In this document: in pieces, positions 22,031-31,198 of the stretch
Numbering within the stretch: position 1 is the first letter of the stretch
Layout: each line of letters opens with the position of its first letter
Source of the DNA: a virus
Length of the DNA: 38,434 bases
Strand: one strand, 5' to 3'
Virus record (IMG/VR): IMGVR_UViG_3300037560_000238
Location: 1 to 38,434 of that record
Position numbers and translations under genes: made by a program
Notes under the pieces: model-generated
The model's database searches: none
Told to the model about the DNA's origin: nothing
What the model saw: the letters and a program-made list of their open reading frames with translations, nothing else

Positions 22031-23604
22031 TATGGTTGCCCTCCTTCCGGGAAGAGCGGGGGTTGCTGCGCCGGCCGGGACTCGGCCTTCTCTTCCTGCG
22101 CCTCCTGCTTCTCCATCGCGGCAGCCACCTTCGTAAAGTAGTCCGTCATGGCGTCTTTGACGAGATCTTCCTGCTCATGGAACTCGGCCAACACTTCGGC
22201 AAGGACGGAATGGACGGCACCCTCGGGGGGCACTCCCTTGTGGGCCTCGAAGACTTCACGCACCCGAGCATTGACTTCCCCTAAATGCTCCCCGACAATC
22301 TCGGCAATCTGTCCGGCCATCCACCCCGGATTGGTTTCCAGGAGCATCGCCACAACCTCAGTATCCCAAGCAAGTTGCTTGAGCCCCTCCTTTTGCCAGG
22401 GCGTCATCTTCTTGGACAGTTCCACCACTCCCGGCGAGGCTACATATTCCAAGACAATAGGCTCCCCCCCGTCCGGAGACTGAATGACCTTCCTGAAAGG
22501 TTCCAGGATGACGCCGTTTGCCGCCGCATCGAGGTTTCGACCGACGATCTCCCGGAGGTACAGGATCATCCCGCCAATCTTGTCCCGCTCGGCCGGGGCC
22601 TTCTCCTTCATTGTGACGTCAGTGTAGAGCCGAAGGTTTTGAGCCGGAACCCCCTGTTGCTTGAAGAGGGCCTCCAGCCGGTCGATGGAAGTAGTGGGTG
22701 GTGCCATCGTGGCCATCGGTCCAGTCACAGAGGGGCCGAAGAACGTAGGCCCTGCTTTACGGGTCAGAGTGAGGGCTCCCTCAATCATCCGCATATTGTG
22801 TGCGGCGATGGAGCCCGGCTCATCGGTGAAGGCCCCAAAATTCTGGACGGCTTTAACCTCGGCCACCCCCAGTTTGGCGGCATCCCGCTGGGCCGCCTGC
22901 AACTTCTCGGCATGTTTGCTCTCACTCAACTTCGCCGTTGCAGTCGCTTGGGACCACGCAAACAACACCTCCTCCGTAGCTCTGGCGAGTCCCACCCGCC
23001 CCATAGCTTCGGGACTGGCCTCCCCCGTCGGATACAGAACATTCATACCCTGCGGCCGCGAGGCATTGAATGCCCTCATCGTAGCCATGTCGCCTCCCGA
23101 AAGGAGGCCCGCCTCAAGCGCGTCCCACCTCTTATCGAAATCGGTCAATGCGATCCCGCGAGCATCGTAGCCCTGCTGGGCTGCCGCCCGCAACAGTTTC
23201 CACTGGTCAGCCGGCAGCGGAGTAGCCATCAGTTCAATGATTTTCCCTGTACCCTCATCCAGCGCGCCGATCTGCGCCGCCTCCTGCATCGCCAGCCGTT
23301 TGGCCCTCAACTCACCCACGGCCAGAGAACGGGCTTCCCTTTTGTCTTCCTCCCTCATGTCCAGGCGCATCTGCAGAAGCCGCTTGCGCTCGATGGCACC
23401 GGCAACCTGGCTCGCGCCAGCGGCGATGCCCCGACCAAGAGCAGCCTTGCCGCCACCACCAGGTTGGCCGGGCATTCCTCTCGGCTGGCTGGCCGGAGGG
23501 AATGTCAAGCCGCCACCTGCAGGCATCGGGGGATTAACGGCACCCCGGCCACCCCTTTGCCTTTGCCGGGGCGGACTCGGTGAAGTTGTCGGAACTACCG
23601 GCAT
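22030..23604 (-). CDS. Putative internal virion protein, 524 aa
   Basis: AGGAGG lies 6 nt before the ATG. The first 55 residues are Pro/Gly-rich (SPSPPRQRQRGGRG and similar). A long helical Ala/Glu/Lys-rich body follows (for example ERKRLLQMRLDMREEDKREA), and the C-terminus is Glu/Gln-rich and disordered. No membrane segment or enzyme motif is visible. It is coupled to the next gene by TAATG. Probably part of the internal core or tail assembly. Confidence 0.55.
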   Translation of the reverse strand: MPVVPTTSPSPPRQRQRGGRGAVNPPMPAGGGLTFPPASQPRGMPGQPGGGGKAALGRGIAAGASQVAGAIERKRLLQMRLDMREEDKREARSLAVGELRAKRLAMQEAAQIGALDEGTGKIIELMATPLPADQWKLLRAAAQQGYDARGIALTDFDKRWDALEAGLLSGGDMATMRAFNASRPQGMNVLYPTGEASPEAMGRVGLARATEEVLFAWSQATATAKLSESKHAEKLQAAQRDAAKLGVAEVKAVQNFGAFTDEPGSIAAHNMRMIEGALTLTRKAGPTFFGPSVTGPMATMAPPTTSIDRLEALFKQQGVPAQNLRLYTDVTMKEKAPAERDKIGGMILYLREIVGRNLDAAANGVILEPFRKVIQSPDGGEPIVLEYVASPGVVELSKKMTPWQKEGLKQLAWDTEVVAMLLETNPGWMAGQIAEIVGEHLGEVNARVREVFEAHKGVPPEGAVHSVLAEVLAEFHEQEDLVKDAMTDYFTKVAAAMEKQEAQEEKAESRPAQQPPLFPEGGQP

Positions 23605-23614
23605 TATCTACCTC

Positions 23615-24910
23615 CTATGCTCCTGCGGCTGCACCCGCTCCCGTTGCAACCGCCTGATAAACATCGCCGATGAGCCCCATCGTTTGGCCACGCTCCTGCA
23701 GATCCCGCTGCCTCTTGGTTTCAGCAGCCGCCGGCAGGATGTTCAGAGCGGCAAGCTGAGCCTGGCTCGTGGCGGAAATCGCCTCCACCTGATTCACGTA
23801 AATCTGCATATCGACGTTGTTGTTGTAAGCCGTGATGTCGAACATCCCGTCGAACGCATCGTACAGGATGTCCGAGAAGACCAGAACGGGTCGGACGGTC
23901 TCATTGACCATATTCCATAGCATTTGCCCGGTCGTCTCAGTGTACGTCGCAGCAAACTGCTTCAGCTCGGTGCGCGCAATGTTGACCATCCGGACGTTAT
24001 TGACGTGGTTCTTCCGCAAGCCGGCGCTAATCTCCTCAGCTTGGGCGAACGCCTGCACACCGGAGATCATCAGACCGGCGGCCGTCGAAGCAGCATAGCT
24101 CCGGGCCTGATTTTCCGAAGTCTGCAAGTCAGTGGCAACCTTCCCACGGTATTCGACGGAGTTCTCGTGCAGGGTGCCGGCGGCAACGGCAATATCACTG
24201 GAGGCCATTGCCTCGTACATCATCCGCAGTGCCCGGCGCTCGCCGGGCTCCATGTGGGCCTCGGAGTCCATCATGCGCTCGTGTTGCCGGAAAGTCGCTT
24301 CCGTCCGAGCTGTGATCCCATCAGACAGGGCGGACATCCGGCCTTCGACATCCACGTCGATGCCGTCGAGGACCTCCTGGTTGCCGGCGCGGATCTCGTC
24401 GAGCCGCTGTTGCATCGCTGACATGCCTTGGCCGATGAACCCCAAAGTGGCCTGCCGCATCCGGTTCAAGTCCTGCATTCCCTGGCGGAGCTGAATGTTA
24501 GAGGACAAGCCGGCTTGCCGGAGAATGGAATCGGCCTGCTGCAGCCCCGTCATAGCATTGTCGCGCCGAATCCGAAAGTCGGTGATCTCGCCGACCTGGG
24601 CGCGCTGCCACTCTTGAAGCTGCTCAAAAGTCTGAACTCGCTCCCCTACAGCCTGCTCGCCAGCTCGCTCCAGGAGTTCCGGCGACATCCGTTGAAGGTC
24701 AGGCATAGCCTCCTCCAGCTCCTCCCGATGCTCCCGACCGATGCGCTGCGTTTCTCTCGTTTGCCAGTAGGGAGAACTCTGAAGTGCCCGAGCCCACGGA
24801 TTAAAGAGCGAGGCCACGCTTACGCCGGCAGAGACAAAATCCCAAAAAGCATCACCGGCCCCCCGGGCGGTCTCGCCTTCTTGCCCGAACGAACTGAGAT
24901 CAATAGCCAT
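23615..24910 (-). CDS. Putative internal virion protein with long helical/coiled-coil region, 431 aa
   Basis: GGAGG lies 8 nt upstream of the ATG. Residues about 55-190 are Gln/Glu/Arg-rich helices with heptad character. A hydrophobic Ala-rich patch (YAASTAAGLMISGVQAFAQA) follows near 275, and the C-terminus is Ala/Gly-rich. The combination of coiled coil and a mobile hydrophobic patch suits an internal or ejection protein that follows the nozzle gene in podoviruses. No homolog is recognised by name. Confidence 0.57.
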   Translation of the reverse strand: MAIDLSSFGQEGETARGAGDAFWDFVSAGVSVASLFNPWARALQSSPYWQTRETQRIGREHREELEEAMPDLQRMSPELLERAGEQAVGERVQTFEQLQEWQRAQVGEITDFRIRRDNAMTGLQQADSILRQAGLSSNIQLRQGMQDLNRMRQATLGFIGQGMSAMQQRLDEIRAGNQEVLDGIDVDVEGRMSALSDGITARTEATFRQHERMMDSEAHMEPGERRALRMMYEAMASSDIAVAAGTLHENSVEYRGKVATDLQTSENQARSYAASTAAGLMISGVQAFAQAEEISAGLRKNHVNNVRMVNIARTELKQFAATYTETTGQMLWNMVNETVRPVLVFSDILYDAFDGMFDITAYNNNVDMQIYVNQVEAISATSQAQLAALNILPAAAETKRQRDLQERGQTMGLIGDVYQAVATGAGAAAGA

Positions 24911-24935
24911 GCTTCAATTCCTCCTACGCCTCTTC

Positions 24936-27770
24936 TTACGCGGGGCGGGTGTCCTTCAGGCTTCGCCCTATCTTACCCTGCACAATGACGCCTAGCAAGT
25001 CCAGGTCCAGGTTGGAACACCAGATCTCCAGGCCTGGTACAAGTATGGAATGATTCCGTTGGATTGCCTGAAAGTTCTCCGCATTCTCGTCATCATCAAT
25101 CGCCTGCTCGGCCGCAACGACGTGACTTGCCGCCGCAGTCGCAGTCGCCAATGTGTGGTCCCGCTCGAAAAGCTGATAAGTCGTCAAGTCCCAGGCCGAG
25201 TTCAGGGTCCGCCCGGACGGTCCTTTGTTCGCATACGCCGCGCCCATCGCCGTGACCTGCTTAACCGTGAACAGGTCCAGGACGGGCTCCTCCGGATGCC
25301 CCGACAGCGGAGCCATCGTCACCTGCATCGGAACCCCGCCGATCGCATACACCCGTCCCGTCGCATTGGCGATGTTTGCCCCTATCGACAATACAGTGGC
25401 AGAATCCTTCGCTTTAATCAGTGCCCGCTTCCACAATCCAGACGACTGTCGGACTCGCACGAAGTGGCCGACCATCTGATCGCTGAAGGTCGCAGCGGAA
25501 TCAGTCAGCTTGAGTGCAGTGTCTGCGGTCGTCGTTCCGTTGTAAGTCAGACCCGACTCTCCTGTGTAAGAGAAAGTCGTCCGGGAGACCGCACTGCGGT
25601 CGGCGTCGATCTCGTAGAACCGCCTCGTCGTATCGTTGAAGAACAGGGCCTTCTTGAGACCCCCGGCCTTGAGGTCGCCGGTGGAGATCAGGCGGTCGAA
25701 GGGCACGTCGATGTGGTGGGTCAACACGCCGTGGTTGAGCCAGACAATCAGCATCTCGTTTTTGTTCGGATTCAGGAAAATCAGAGCACCGAGCTGGGCG
25801 TCGTAGGCCCCCTGGAGATCGGCCAGGTCGCCGCGCCAGTTGCCCGTCACGCCGTCGCCGGATGTACCCTCGCCGAAAAAGTGCTGGGTGGCGTTCAGGG
25901 CGTCCACCTGCCCGGAAGTCAGGTCCACCAGAAGAATCCCCGAAGGTGAGGGGATGTACATATTCGTCCCGACCACGACGGCCGCGTCGGCTGCAAGAGA
26001 CCCGAAGCGGTTGTGGATTATGTCACTGGCCAGACGGCCGCCGGAACGATGCAACCGCTGAATCTTGTTGTCCATCAGGATGACCAGGAAGGGATCGGCC
26101 TCGACGAGACCAGTCACCGCGTCAGCCAGAGAAGGCAAGACTCGGCGATTCAGAACGGAGATAAGACCTTTGCGGGGCAAATCGACGTCGCCCCACCGAA
26201 TGACATCATAACCGCCCGCTTCCTTTGAGGCAGAAGTCACATAGACGAAGAAGCCTTCGTACTCCTGAATGAACTTGGCCCGAGGATTCCCGTCGGCGCT
26301 GAAGATGGCAAACTCCTTGGCGGTTAACCGGGGCATCATAATCAGGGCATCATCCTGCAGACCTTCCGGGGTATCAGAACCCGCCGACCCGGCGTCCGCC
26401 GCCCAACCAATATAAACGGAAGGCTTGTGGTGCGCATTGTCGGTTGCCAGCTCTATAAATGCACCCGTCGTGTCTACTCCGTCTCCTTGTTTGGAAATCC
26501 AGAAAAGACCCTCCTCAACACCAGTATACGCAGGAGTAACTCCGGTGCCCGCCAGATCTCGATCGAAATAGATGTAGCTGTTGCCATCATCCACAGACGT
26601 GACCGTTCGGCGATAGACCGTCCAACCGTAATCCTTTTTTGAACCTGAAGATCCATCCGAATGCCGAGTCTTGCAAGGATGGCACAGATAGATGATGTCT
26701 CCAGCCACAATGTCGGTGTCGCTGATATCCACGCTGGAGACAATGAAGGCATCCGTCCCCCCTGCAGCAGGCGTGTACTCGGTATTGGTGTCGTAGACGC
26801 CGGTTCGTGTCCCGGTCTCGCGGGGCACCTCAAACTCGACCTCCAGATACATGTTGCCTCTGACACTTTGGCCTGTATCCACATCGAATGTGACATCAGT
26901 GGTTCGGAAAACCTGCACGATTGCCCGGTTGAAGATGTCACCATAGCCAGTCGGCGGATTCAACTCCTCGCTTGTCAGACGGATGTAGCACTGCTCAGCG
27001 CCAACGGCTCCCGTGCCGATCTCCTGAATCGGCGAAAGCGGCCCGACGAATCCCTGCTCAGGATAGACAAACCGATAGCAGAATCCGTATTTCTTATTCG
27101 GGAGCAAGAAACCACATTCCTTGTCATCCACGGGTGTGGCAGCACTCTCCGTATCGTCGTCCACGATTGTCACCCGTTTGGGCGACTTGGAGTCCCAATC
27201 GGCACTAACCCACCCGCCCGACGAGCCGGCGTAGCGGATGAGCTTCTCGATCTTATTTGGAGCATCCTCCGTGTCCTCACCCACCAGGTAGATCAGGTCG
27301 TGATCGACGGTCATGTCCAGGTAGGCGGGCCGCCCTTTGAGGGTCCCGAAGTCATACACTTCGAGGGGATCGTTCGTAGTAGTTATCGAGGCCCCCCCAA
27401 CGGAAAAGAAGGCATAGAGCTTATCGTTTGCAGGACTCCCTCCATCGTTGGCCAGAAACAAGACCCCCCGGAGGAGATTCGAGCCGGAGGTCCCCTGCTG
27501 AAGCACGAAAGGCTTGAAGAGCGAAGCGCCGACAGCACCTCCGATAGTGAGCCCCGAGATATCCATTTCGGCGTCAGACCCCGTCGTCCAACTGGGCTCC
27601 TCCCACCCCGGAAACCTCCGAAGTCTTCCCCTGTACCGCCCGTCCACCCCGACCAGCCGAGACAGCTTCGGTTTCGTCTGGGTCTGAAAGGCCTGCTGCA
27701 CGTCGAGCAACGGCAGCGGAAATTCATAGCTCCAGTCGGGGCCGTGTATTGTCGGATGCGGACGAGGCAT
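24936..27770 (-). CDS. Probable podovirus tail nozzle protein (tail tubular protein B-like)
   Basis: A 944-aa protein, mostly beta strands and Gly/Asp/Thr turns. It has a characteristic N-terminal LSRLVGVDGRYRGRLRRFPGW, repeated short segments of propeller type (RTTDVTFDVDTG, NRRVLPSLADAV, YIPSPSGILLVDL), and a position directly behind the adaptor gene. In short-tailed phages this slot encodes the nozzle, a beta-propeller ring that closes the tail tube. Start at the ATG of a TGATG overlap with the small gene upstream; a TTG one codon earlier is less likely. Confidence 0.7.
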   Translation of the reverse strand: MPRPHPTIHGPDWSYEFPLPLLDVQQAFQTQTKPKLSRLVGVDGRYRGRLRRFPGWEEPSWTTGSDAEMDISGLTIGGAVGASLFKPFVLQQGTSGSNLLRGVLFLANDGGSPANDKLYAFFSVGGASITTTNDPLEVYDFGTLKGRPAYLDMTVDHDLIYLVGEDTEDAPNKIEKLIRYAGSSGGWVSADWDSKSPKRVTIVDDDTESAATPVDDKECGFLLPNKKYGFCYRFVYPEQGFVGPLSPIQEIGTGAVGAEQCYIRLTSEELNPPTGYGDIFNRAIVQVFRTTDVTFDVDTGQSVRGNMYLEVEFEVPRETGTRTGVYDTNTEYTPAAGGTDAFIVSSVDISDTDIVAGDIIYLCHPCKTRHSDGSSGSKKDYGWTVYRRTVTSVDDGNSYIYFDRDLAGTGVTPAYTGVEEGLFWISKQGDGVDTTGAFIELATDNAHHKPSVYIGWAADAGSAGSDTPEGLQDDALIMMPRLTAKEFAIFSADGNPRAKFIQEYEGFFVYVTSASKEAGGYDVIRWGDVDLPRKGLISVLNRRVLPSLADAVTGLVEADPFLVILMDNKIQRLHRSGGRLASDIIHNRFGSLAADAAVVVGTNMYIPSPSGILLVDLTSGQVDALNATQHFFGEGTSGDGVTGNWRGDLADLQGAYDAQLGALIFLNPNKNEMLIVWLNHGVLTHHIDVPFDRLISTGDLKAGGLKKALFFNDTTRRFYEIDADRSAVSRTTFSYTGESGLTYNGTTTADTALKLTDSAATFSDQMVGHFVRVRQSSGLWKRALIKAKDSATVLSIGANIANATGRVYAIGGVPMQVTMAPLSGHPEEPVLDLFTVKQVTAMGAAYANKGPSGRTLNSAWDLTTYQLFERDHTLATATAAASHVVAAEQAIDDDENAENFQAIQRNHSILVPGLEIWCSNLDLDLLGVIVQGKIGRSLKDTRPA

Positions 27771-27970
27771 CAAGCCCCCCCAAAGATTTCCGAAGCACTC
27801 AAGGCCCCGGTGAAGAACGGTCGAAGAGTCAACGGCTCAGGCTCAGGGACGTCACGAGGCCGGTCAATCCTTTTGCGAACCCCCAGATTGTCCAGATTCG
27901 GCGCCAACACGGCCCTCGATTGAACCGGATTTGCCACCGTCGAGGTGAATCGCTCCGTGCTGAACGGCAT
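27770..27970 (-). CDS. Hypothetical 66-aa protein between adaptor and nozzle
   Basis: Start and stop are both in TGATG overlaps with the adaptor and nozzle genes, which argues for a translated gene. It begins MPFSTERFTSTVANPVQS, has a charged Arg/Asp/Pro middle (RKRIDRPRDVPEPEP) and ends SALSASEIFGGA-like. No motif is recognised. A small tail-assembly factor is a guess from position. Confidence 0.58.
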   Translation of the reverse strand: MPFSTERFTSTVANPVQSRAVLAPNLDNLGVRKRIDRPRDVPEPEPLTLRPFFTGALSASEIFGGA

Positions 27971-28872
27971 CAGGTAGTCTTCCCCCACCTGCTTCTAAAC
28001 CGAGTCACCCGAGTCATGTGAGGCCCGACCCGCTGCTCCGCATTCGCCGCCTGCAGCCGAAGCGCCCGCATCGCATCCCTGTACTCTATCTGAATCAACT
28101 CCAAGCGGTCACGGTCGCCCGTGATTGCCGCGATGAACCGAGCAACCTTCAAAGCCACAAGGTCTTCGTACTCATAAGCATTATCGGGGACTACCTCAAA
28201 GACAACGGTATTGTCGTCAGTCAACGCCGGCGACCAGGCGGGTTTGACCGTGAACACCGGCTGCCCGGGCGTAGTGTCGTCCTGCGAGTAAACAACGCGG
28301 TCCTGCACTGCACCCGTCGTCGGATCGCTCAGGATCCGAACCACCCAGCCCAAGTAGGCATTCGCATACAAATTGACGGTCCCCTCCGTCGCAGATGAAG
28401 GCACTGTGATCGTCGAAGCGCCCACACCGCTGGCGGGTGCAGTGGCCTCGAAGATCGTCGTCGTCCGAGCAGGAATGTAGACCAGTTCAAGGGTGTACCC
28501 CGCGCCCCAGTTGGGATCAAAACGAAGCATTGGTCCCTCAATGGTGAAGCCCGGCCCGGTCGGCGCGAGGGAGTTCTTAGGGATGATCTCCCACTCCAAC
28601 TCCCCACTGTCGTTCAGTTTCTTAAGTTCCAGGAACTTGCTGTAGGGCGGCAGGACATACTCGCGCTGGTCGGCCACGACCGCAAAACTGGCCCTGGCAC
28701 GAATTTTCGTCACGCTACTCCGATCCACGTCACGAGTAACATCGGCGAGTGCCCGCCGCATCATGTCAAGGATACGCGCATCCGAGAACTTCGAGGAAGT
28801 GCCGGGCTCATCAATGAATTCCCGCGCCTTCCCGCTGACCGTCGCCAGGAAGCCTACTCCGGATACAGCCAT
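27970..28872 (-). CDS. Probable head-to-tail adaptor (tail tubular protein A-like)
   Basis: A 300-aa protein. An N-terminal helical part (SDARILDMMRRALADVTRDV) precedes REYVLPPYSKFLELKKL, the layout seen in podovirus adaptor proteins where helices pack on the portal and a beta domain faces the nozzle. A beta-rich insert fills the middle (ITVPSSATEGTVNLYANAYLG). The C-terminal helix is rich in Arg and Glu (YRDAMRALRLQAANAEQR). Order relative to capsid and nozzle supports the call. Confidence 0.72.
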   Translation of the reverse strand: MAVSGVGFLATVSGKAREFIDEPGTSSKFSDARILDMMRRALADVTRDVDRSSVTKIRARASFAVVADQREYVLPPYSKFLELKKLNDSGELEWEIIPKNSLAPTGPGFTIEGPMLRFDPNWGAGYTLELVYIPARTTTIFEATAPASGVGASTITVPSSATEGTVNLYANAYLGWVVRILSDPTTGAVQDRVVYSQDDTTPGQPVFTVKPAWSPALTDDNTVVFEVVPDNAYEYEDLVALKVARFIAAITGDRDRLELIQIEYRDAMRALRLQAANAEQRVGPHMTRVTRFRSRWGKTT

Positions 28873-28875
28873 AGG

Positions 28876-29388
28876 TTAGACCACCTTCTTCAGAGACCAG
28901 GGGCCGCCGTCAATCAGCTCGGGGGCATCAGCCATTGCATACTGGTCGGCCGCGTTCTCCCCCTGCCCCTGCTGAATGATCCGGTACGTCCGTTTCCTTG
29001 TTGCCAACTGCCTGGCCGCCATGTCATTAGTGGCCCGCCGCTGGTCGCCCATCGCCCGCTTCAGCCGCGTTCGGGCCTCCGCAACCGTAATCAGATCCGT
29101 CAGCCGATGAATAATCTCCTGCGCCCTCTCGCGGGTACAAGACGGCCGCCCATCTTCCTCCGTAAACAGGTGCCCAATGTCGAGCAACTGCTGGCCGTTG
29201 AACAGGGAGACAACCCAAACTTCCTCCTCGACAGTGAAGCCCGGCCGACATTCCGGGTCAGGTTCCCGGACGTCCGTGAAATGCCACGTTACGAGATCAT
29301 CGCGCTTCAGTTCCCGCCGGAAGAATCGCGCGAAACAGGTCTCCTCGATTTGGTGAAAGGCGGGGTCATAAGGATACGCTGGTCGCAT
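28876..29388 (-). CDS. Hypothetical 170-aa virion-region protein
   Basis: Begins MRPAYPYDPAFHQIEETCF with AGGAG 8 nt upstream. The N-terminal half is mixed alpha/beta, the C-terminal half helical and basic (EARTRLKRAMGDQRRATND). It ends 3 nt before the adaptor start. Position between capsid and adaptor would suit a head-completion or small virion protein. No family recognised. Confidence 0.58.
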   Translation of the reverse strand: MRPAYPYDPAFHQIEETCFARFFRRELKRDDLVTWHFTDVREPDPECRPGFTVEEEVWVVSLFNGQQLLDIGHLFTEEDGRPSCTRERAQEIIHRLTDLITVAEARTRLKRAMGDQRRATNDMAARQLATRKRTYRIIQQGQGENAADQYAMADAPELIDGGPWSLKKVV

Positions 29389-29411
29389 TCAGGGGCTCCT
29401 AGATTAGTAAT

Positions 29412-29489
29412 TCACTTCCGACCGCCACGGGGTCTAGGCCGAGGCCTCGGGCGCGGTGGACCTTTTCGCTTCTTACCTTTGCAAGGCAT
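29412..29489 (-). CDS. Tiny Arg/Pro-rich basic peptide, 25 aa
   Basis: A frame in the otherwise empty 207-nt gap behind the capsid gene. It begins MPCKGKKRKG, continues with alternating Pro-Arg dipeptides and ends GGRK. It has no acidic residue and one Cys. The ribosome-binding site is only moderate (GAAAG, about 8 nt upstream). Very basic tiny peptides next to capsid genes may bind DNA inside the head. The rest of the gap holds no clear terminator or promoter. Confidence 0.45.
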   Translation of the reverse strand: MPCKGKKRKGPPRPRPRPRPRGGRK

Positions 29490-29595
29490 ACTGTTATCTT
29501 TCAAGTCAGTAATGAACAGAGAAGAGCCGCAAGCCCCCGGCGACCCGAAAGCCGCCGAGGACTCACGCGCAGCCCCTTCCCCGCCAAAGCAAGGC

Positions 29596-31080
29596 TTAGA
29601 TGGATTCAGTCAAGCTGGTCAGCTTGATCCCCGGCATGAACCGGGGAGCAACAGCCATCCAGCGGTCAAACGGCGCCTCCAGGAAGTTGACCGTGTCACC
29701 CGACCCGTCGTGCCTCGGCTTAAAGATGCCCATAGGCCCGCCCTGCGGGAAGACAAACTCAACTTCGCTGGGAATCGGCTCCGCCCCCACGTTCCCGCCG
29801 GCCAGCGGCGGAACGTATCGCATCAGGTTCCGATCCCGCGTCTTCAGAGCCCACAGGATTCCACCCGTCTGCGAACTAGCCGTCATGTCCGAAGCACTCG
29901 GCATGTATGACGACGGATCCCAGGTCACGTTCCGGCCGTTGAAGTTGAAGGGCACTCCACCGAACTCATAGCCCTCCGACATGACCAGACGCTGCCCACT
30001 ACGGTTGAAGCGCCCCAAGCCGTCATTCTGCTCGGCGTGGGCATTCAGCACTCCAATCCTCGAAACTATCGCATCGGGGATGTTCGCCATCCCGTAGGCG
30101 TCGAAGAACCGGCCCCAGTACTTGTTGAACAGGGTTTCAGTCGCCACACCGGAAACAGCAGCTACGATCGACTGGAACTGCATATAGGTGGCGATATTGA
30201 CACCAAACTTGGTCCCCGTAGTGGCCAGCCAGTAGTCCGGACCCTTCGGCCCGAAACCATGACTGTCCACCCGGACGATCATGTCCGTATCAGCCACACC
30301 GGCAGCAGTCAGATTCTCACCGGTCATGGAGTAGCCGATGACCTGCCCCCAACCCCCGGTATCGGTCGAGGTGTTAGGCAGATACCTGACCAAGTCCACA
30401 ACGATTGGACCGGTCGTATTCCGCCGAGCACCACCGGAAATCGCGTGGAAGTCGATCAACATGCTGGGATGGAAATTCCGAATCGACCCCGTCTTCACGA
30501 CGAAAGTGATCTTATCCTTGGTCGCATTACCGTCGGCGATCGTCGGCGATCCGGAAATCTGGGCGATACCCGTCGCATCCGTCGCCGTCTGGGCATAGAA
30601 CTGGTGGATCTCCGCCAGCACTATGTTCTCGGCAGCGCCCACGACGATCTCCCTCAGATTGGAAACCATTGTTGCCGAGAGCTTGTCCGCCTTGAGGTAC
30701 TCGATGGGCAGGAAGATATTTCCCTTGGCCCTCGCCAAATCAATCGTCACAGTCAGATGGCCGGGAACCACGTTTTCACCCAGTCCCGGATAAGCATCGA
30801 CATGCGCAGCAGTACGGGCGACGATCTGAGTCGTCGAACCCAACGGCGCGGATCCCAGCGGGCTGACCCACTTGACCGTGCCGGCCACCCCCTGCTTCAT
30901 GGGGTGCTTTACTTTCATATCTCGACCAATACCATCAGAGGTCACACCCATCGCCGACGTCTTCAGCCTTGTGTAATAGCTGTCGAGCGCCGGGATGGTC
31001 GAAGGGACCGAACCAGACAGGTCCTCCTCTATGATCTCGCTGATGGCATTGATGACGCTAGACGCGCCAGAGGTAGCCAT
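29596..31080 (-). CDS. Major capsid protein (probable HK97-like fold)
   Basis: A 494-aa protein downstream of the scaffold candidate and upstream of the adaptor. An N-terminal helical arm (SSVINAISEIIEEDL) is followed by a soluble alpha/beta body and a long beta-rich C-terminal part with APRFMPGIKL near the end. There are no Cys residues, a feature often seen in shell proteins. Ribosome-binding site AAAGGAG is strong. The 118-nt gap before it (31081-31198) is the longest in the late operon after the 207-nt gap behind this gene. It contains a CTCTGCTCTGCTCCACTCTG run on the coding strand but no convincing promoter. No capsid-specific motif exists, so the call rests on size and order. Confidence 0.78.
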   Translation of the reverse strand: MATSGASSVINAISEIIEEDLSGSVPSTIPALDSYYTRLKTSAMGVTSDGIGRDMKVKHPMKQGVAGTVKWVSPLGSAPLGSTTQIVARTAAHVDAYPGLGENVVPGHLTVTIDLARAKGNIFLPIEYLKADKLSATMVSNLREIVVGAAENIVLAEIHQFYAQTATDATGIAQISGSPTIADGNATKDKITFVVKTGSIRNFHPSMLIDFHAISGGARRNTTGPIVVDLVRYLPNTSTDTGGWGQVIGYSMTGENLTAAGVADTDMIVRVDSHGFGPKGPDYWLATTGTKFGVNIATYMQFQSIVAAVSGVATETLFNKYWGRFFDAYGMANIPDAIVSRIGVLNAHAEQNDGLGRFNRSGQRLVMSEGYEFGGVPFNFNGRNVTWDPSSYMPSASDMTASSQTGGILWALKTRDRNLMRYVPPLAGGNVGAEPIPSEVEFVFPQGGPMGIFKPRHDGSGDTVNFLEAPFDRWMAVAPRFMPGIKLTSLTESI

Positions 31081-31198
31081 AAGCGTGTGCTCCTTTCCCC
31101 CGGCCCTCCAATCAGGAAGGACGGGATAATTCCTGGATGCAGCACGCTCAGACTATGAGATGTGGATCAGAGTGGAGCAGAGCAGAGTACCCGGCGGT

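Noticed and set aside
22285-23583. Long open frame (432 codons) on the + strand
   Set aside because: It is fully antisense to the 524-aa virion gene, which has an AGGAGG site and coupled neighbours. The antisense product is Arg/Pro/Leu-rich, typical of a shadow frame in GC-rich DNA.
26661-27923. Open frame of 420 codons on the + strand
   Set aside because: Antisense to the nozzle gene and the small gene beside it; no ribosome-binding site, no recognisable domain, shadow-like composition.
30037-31158. Open frame of 373 codons on the + strand
   Set aside because: Antisense to the capsid gene; rich in Arg, His and Asp as expected for a complementary frame.
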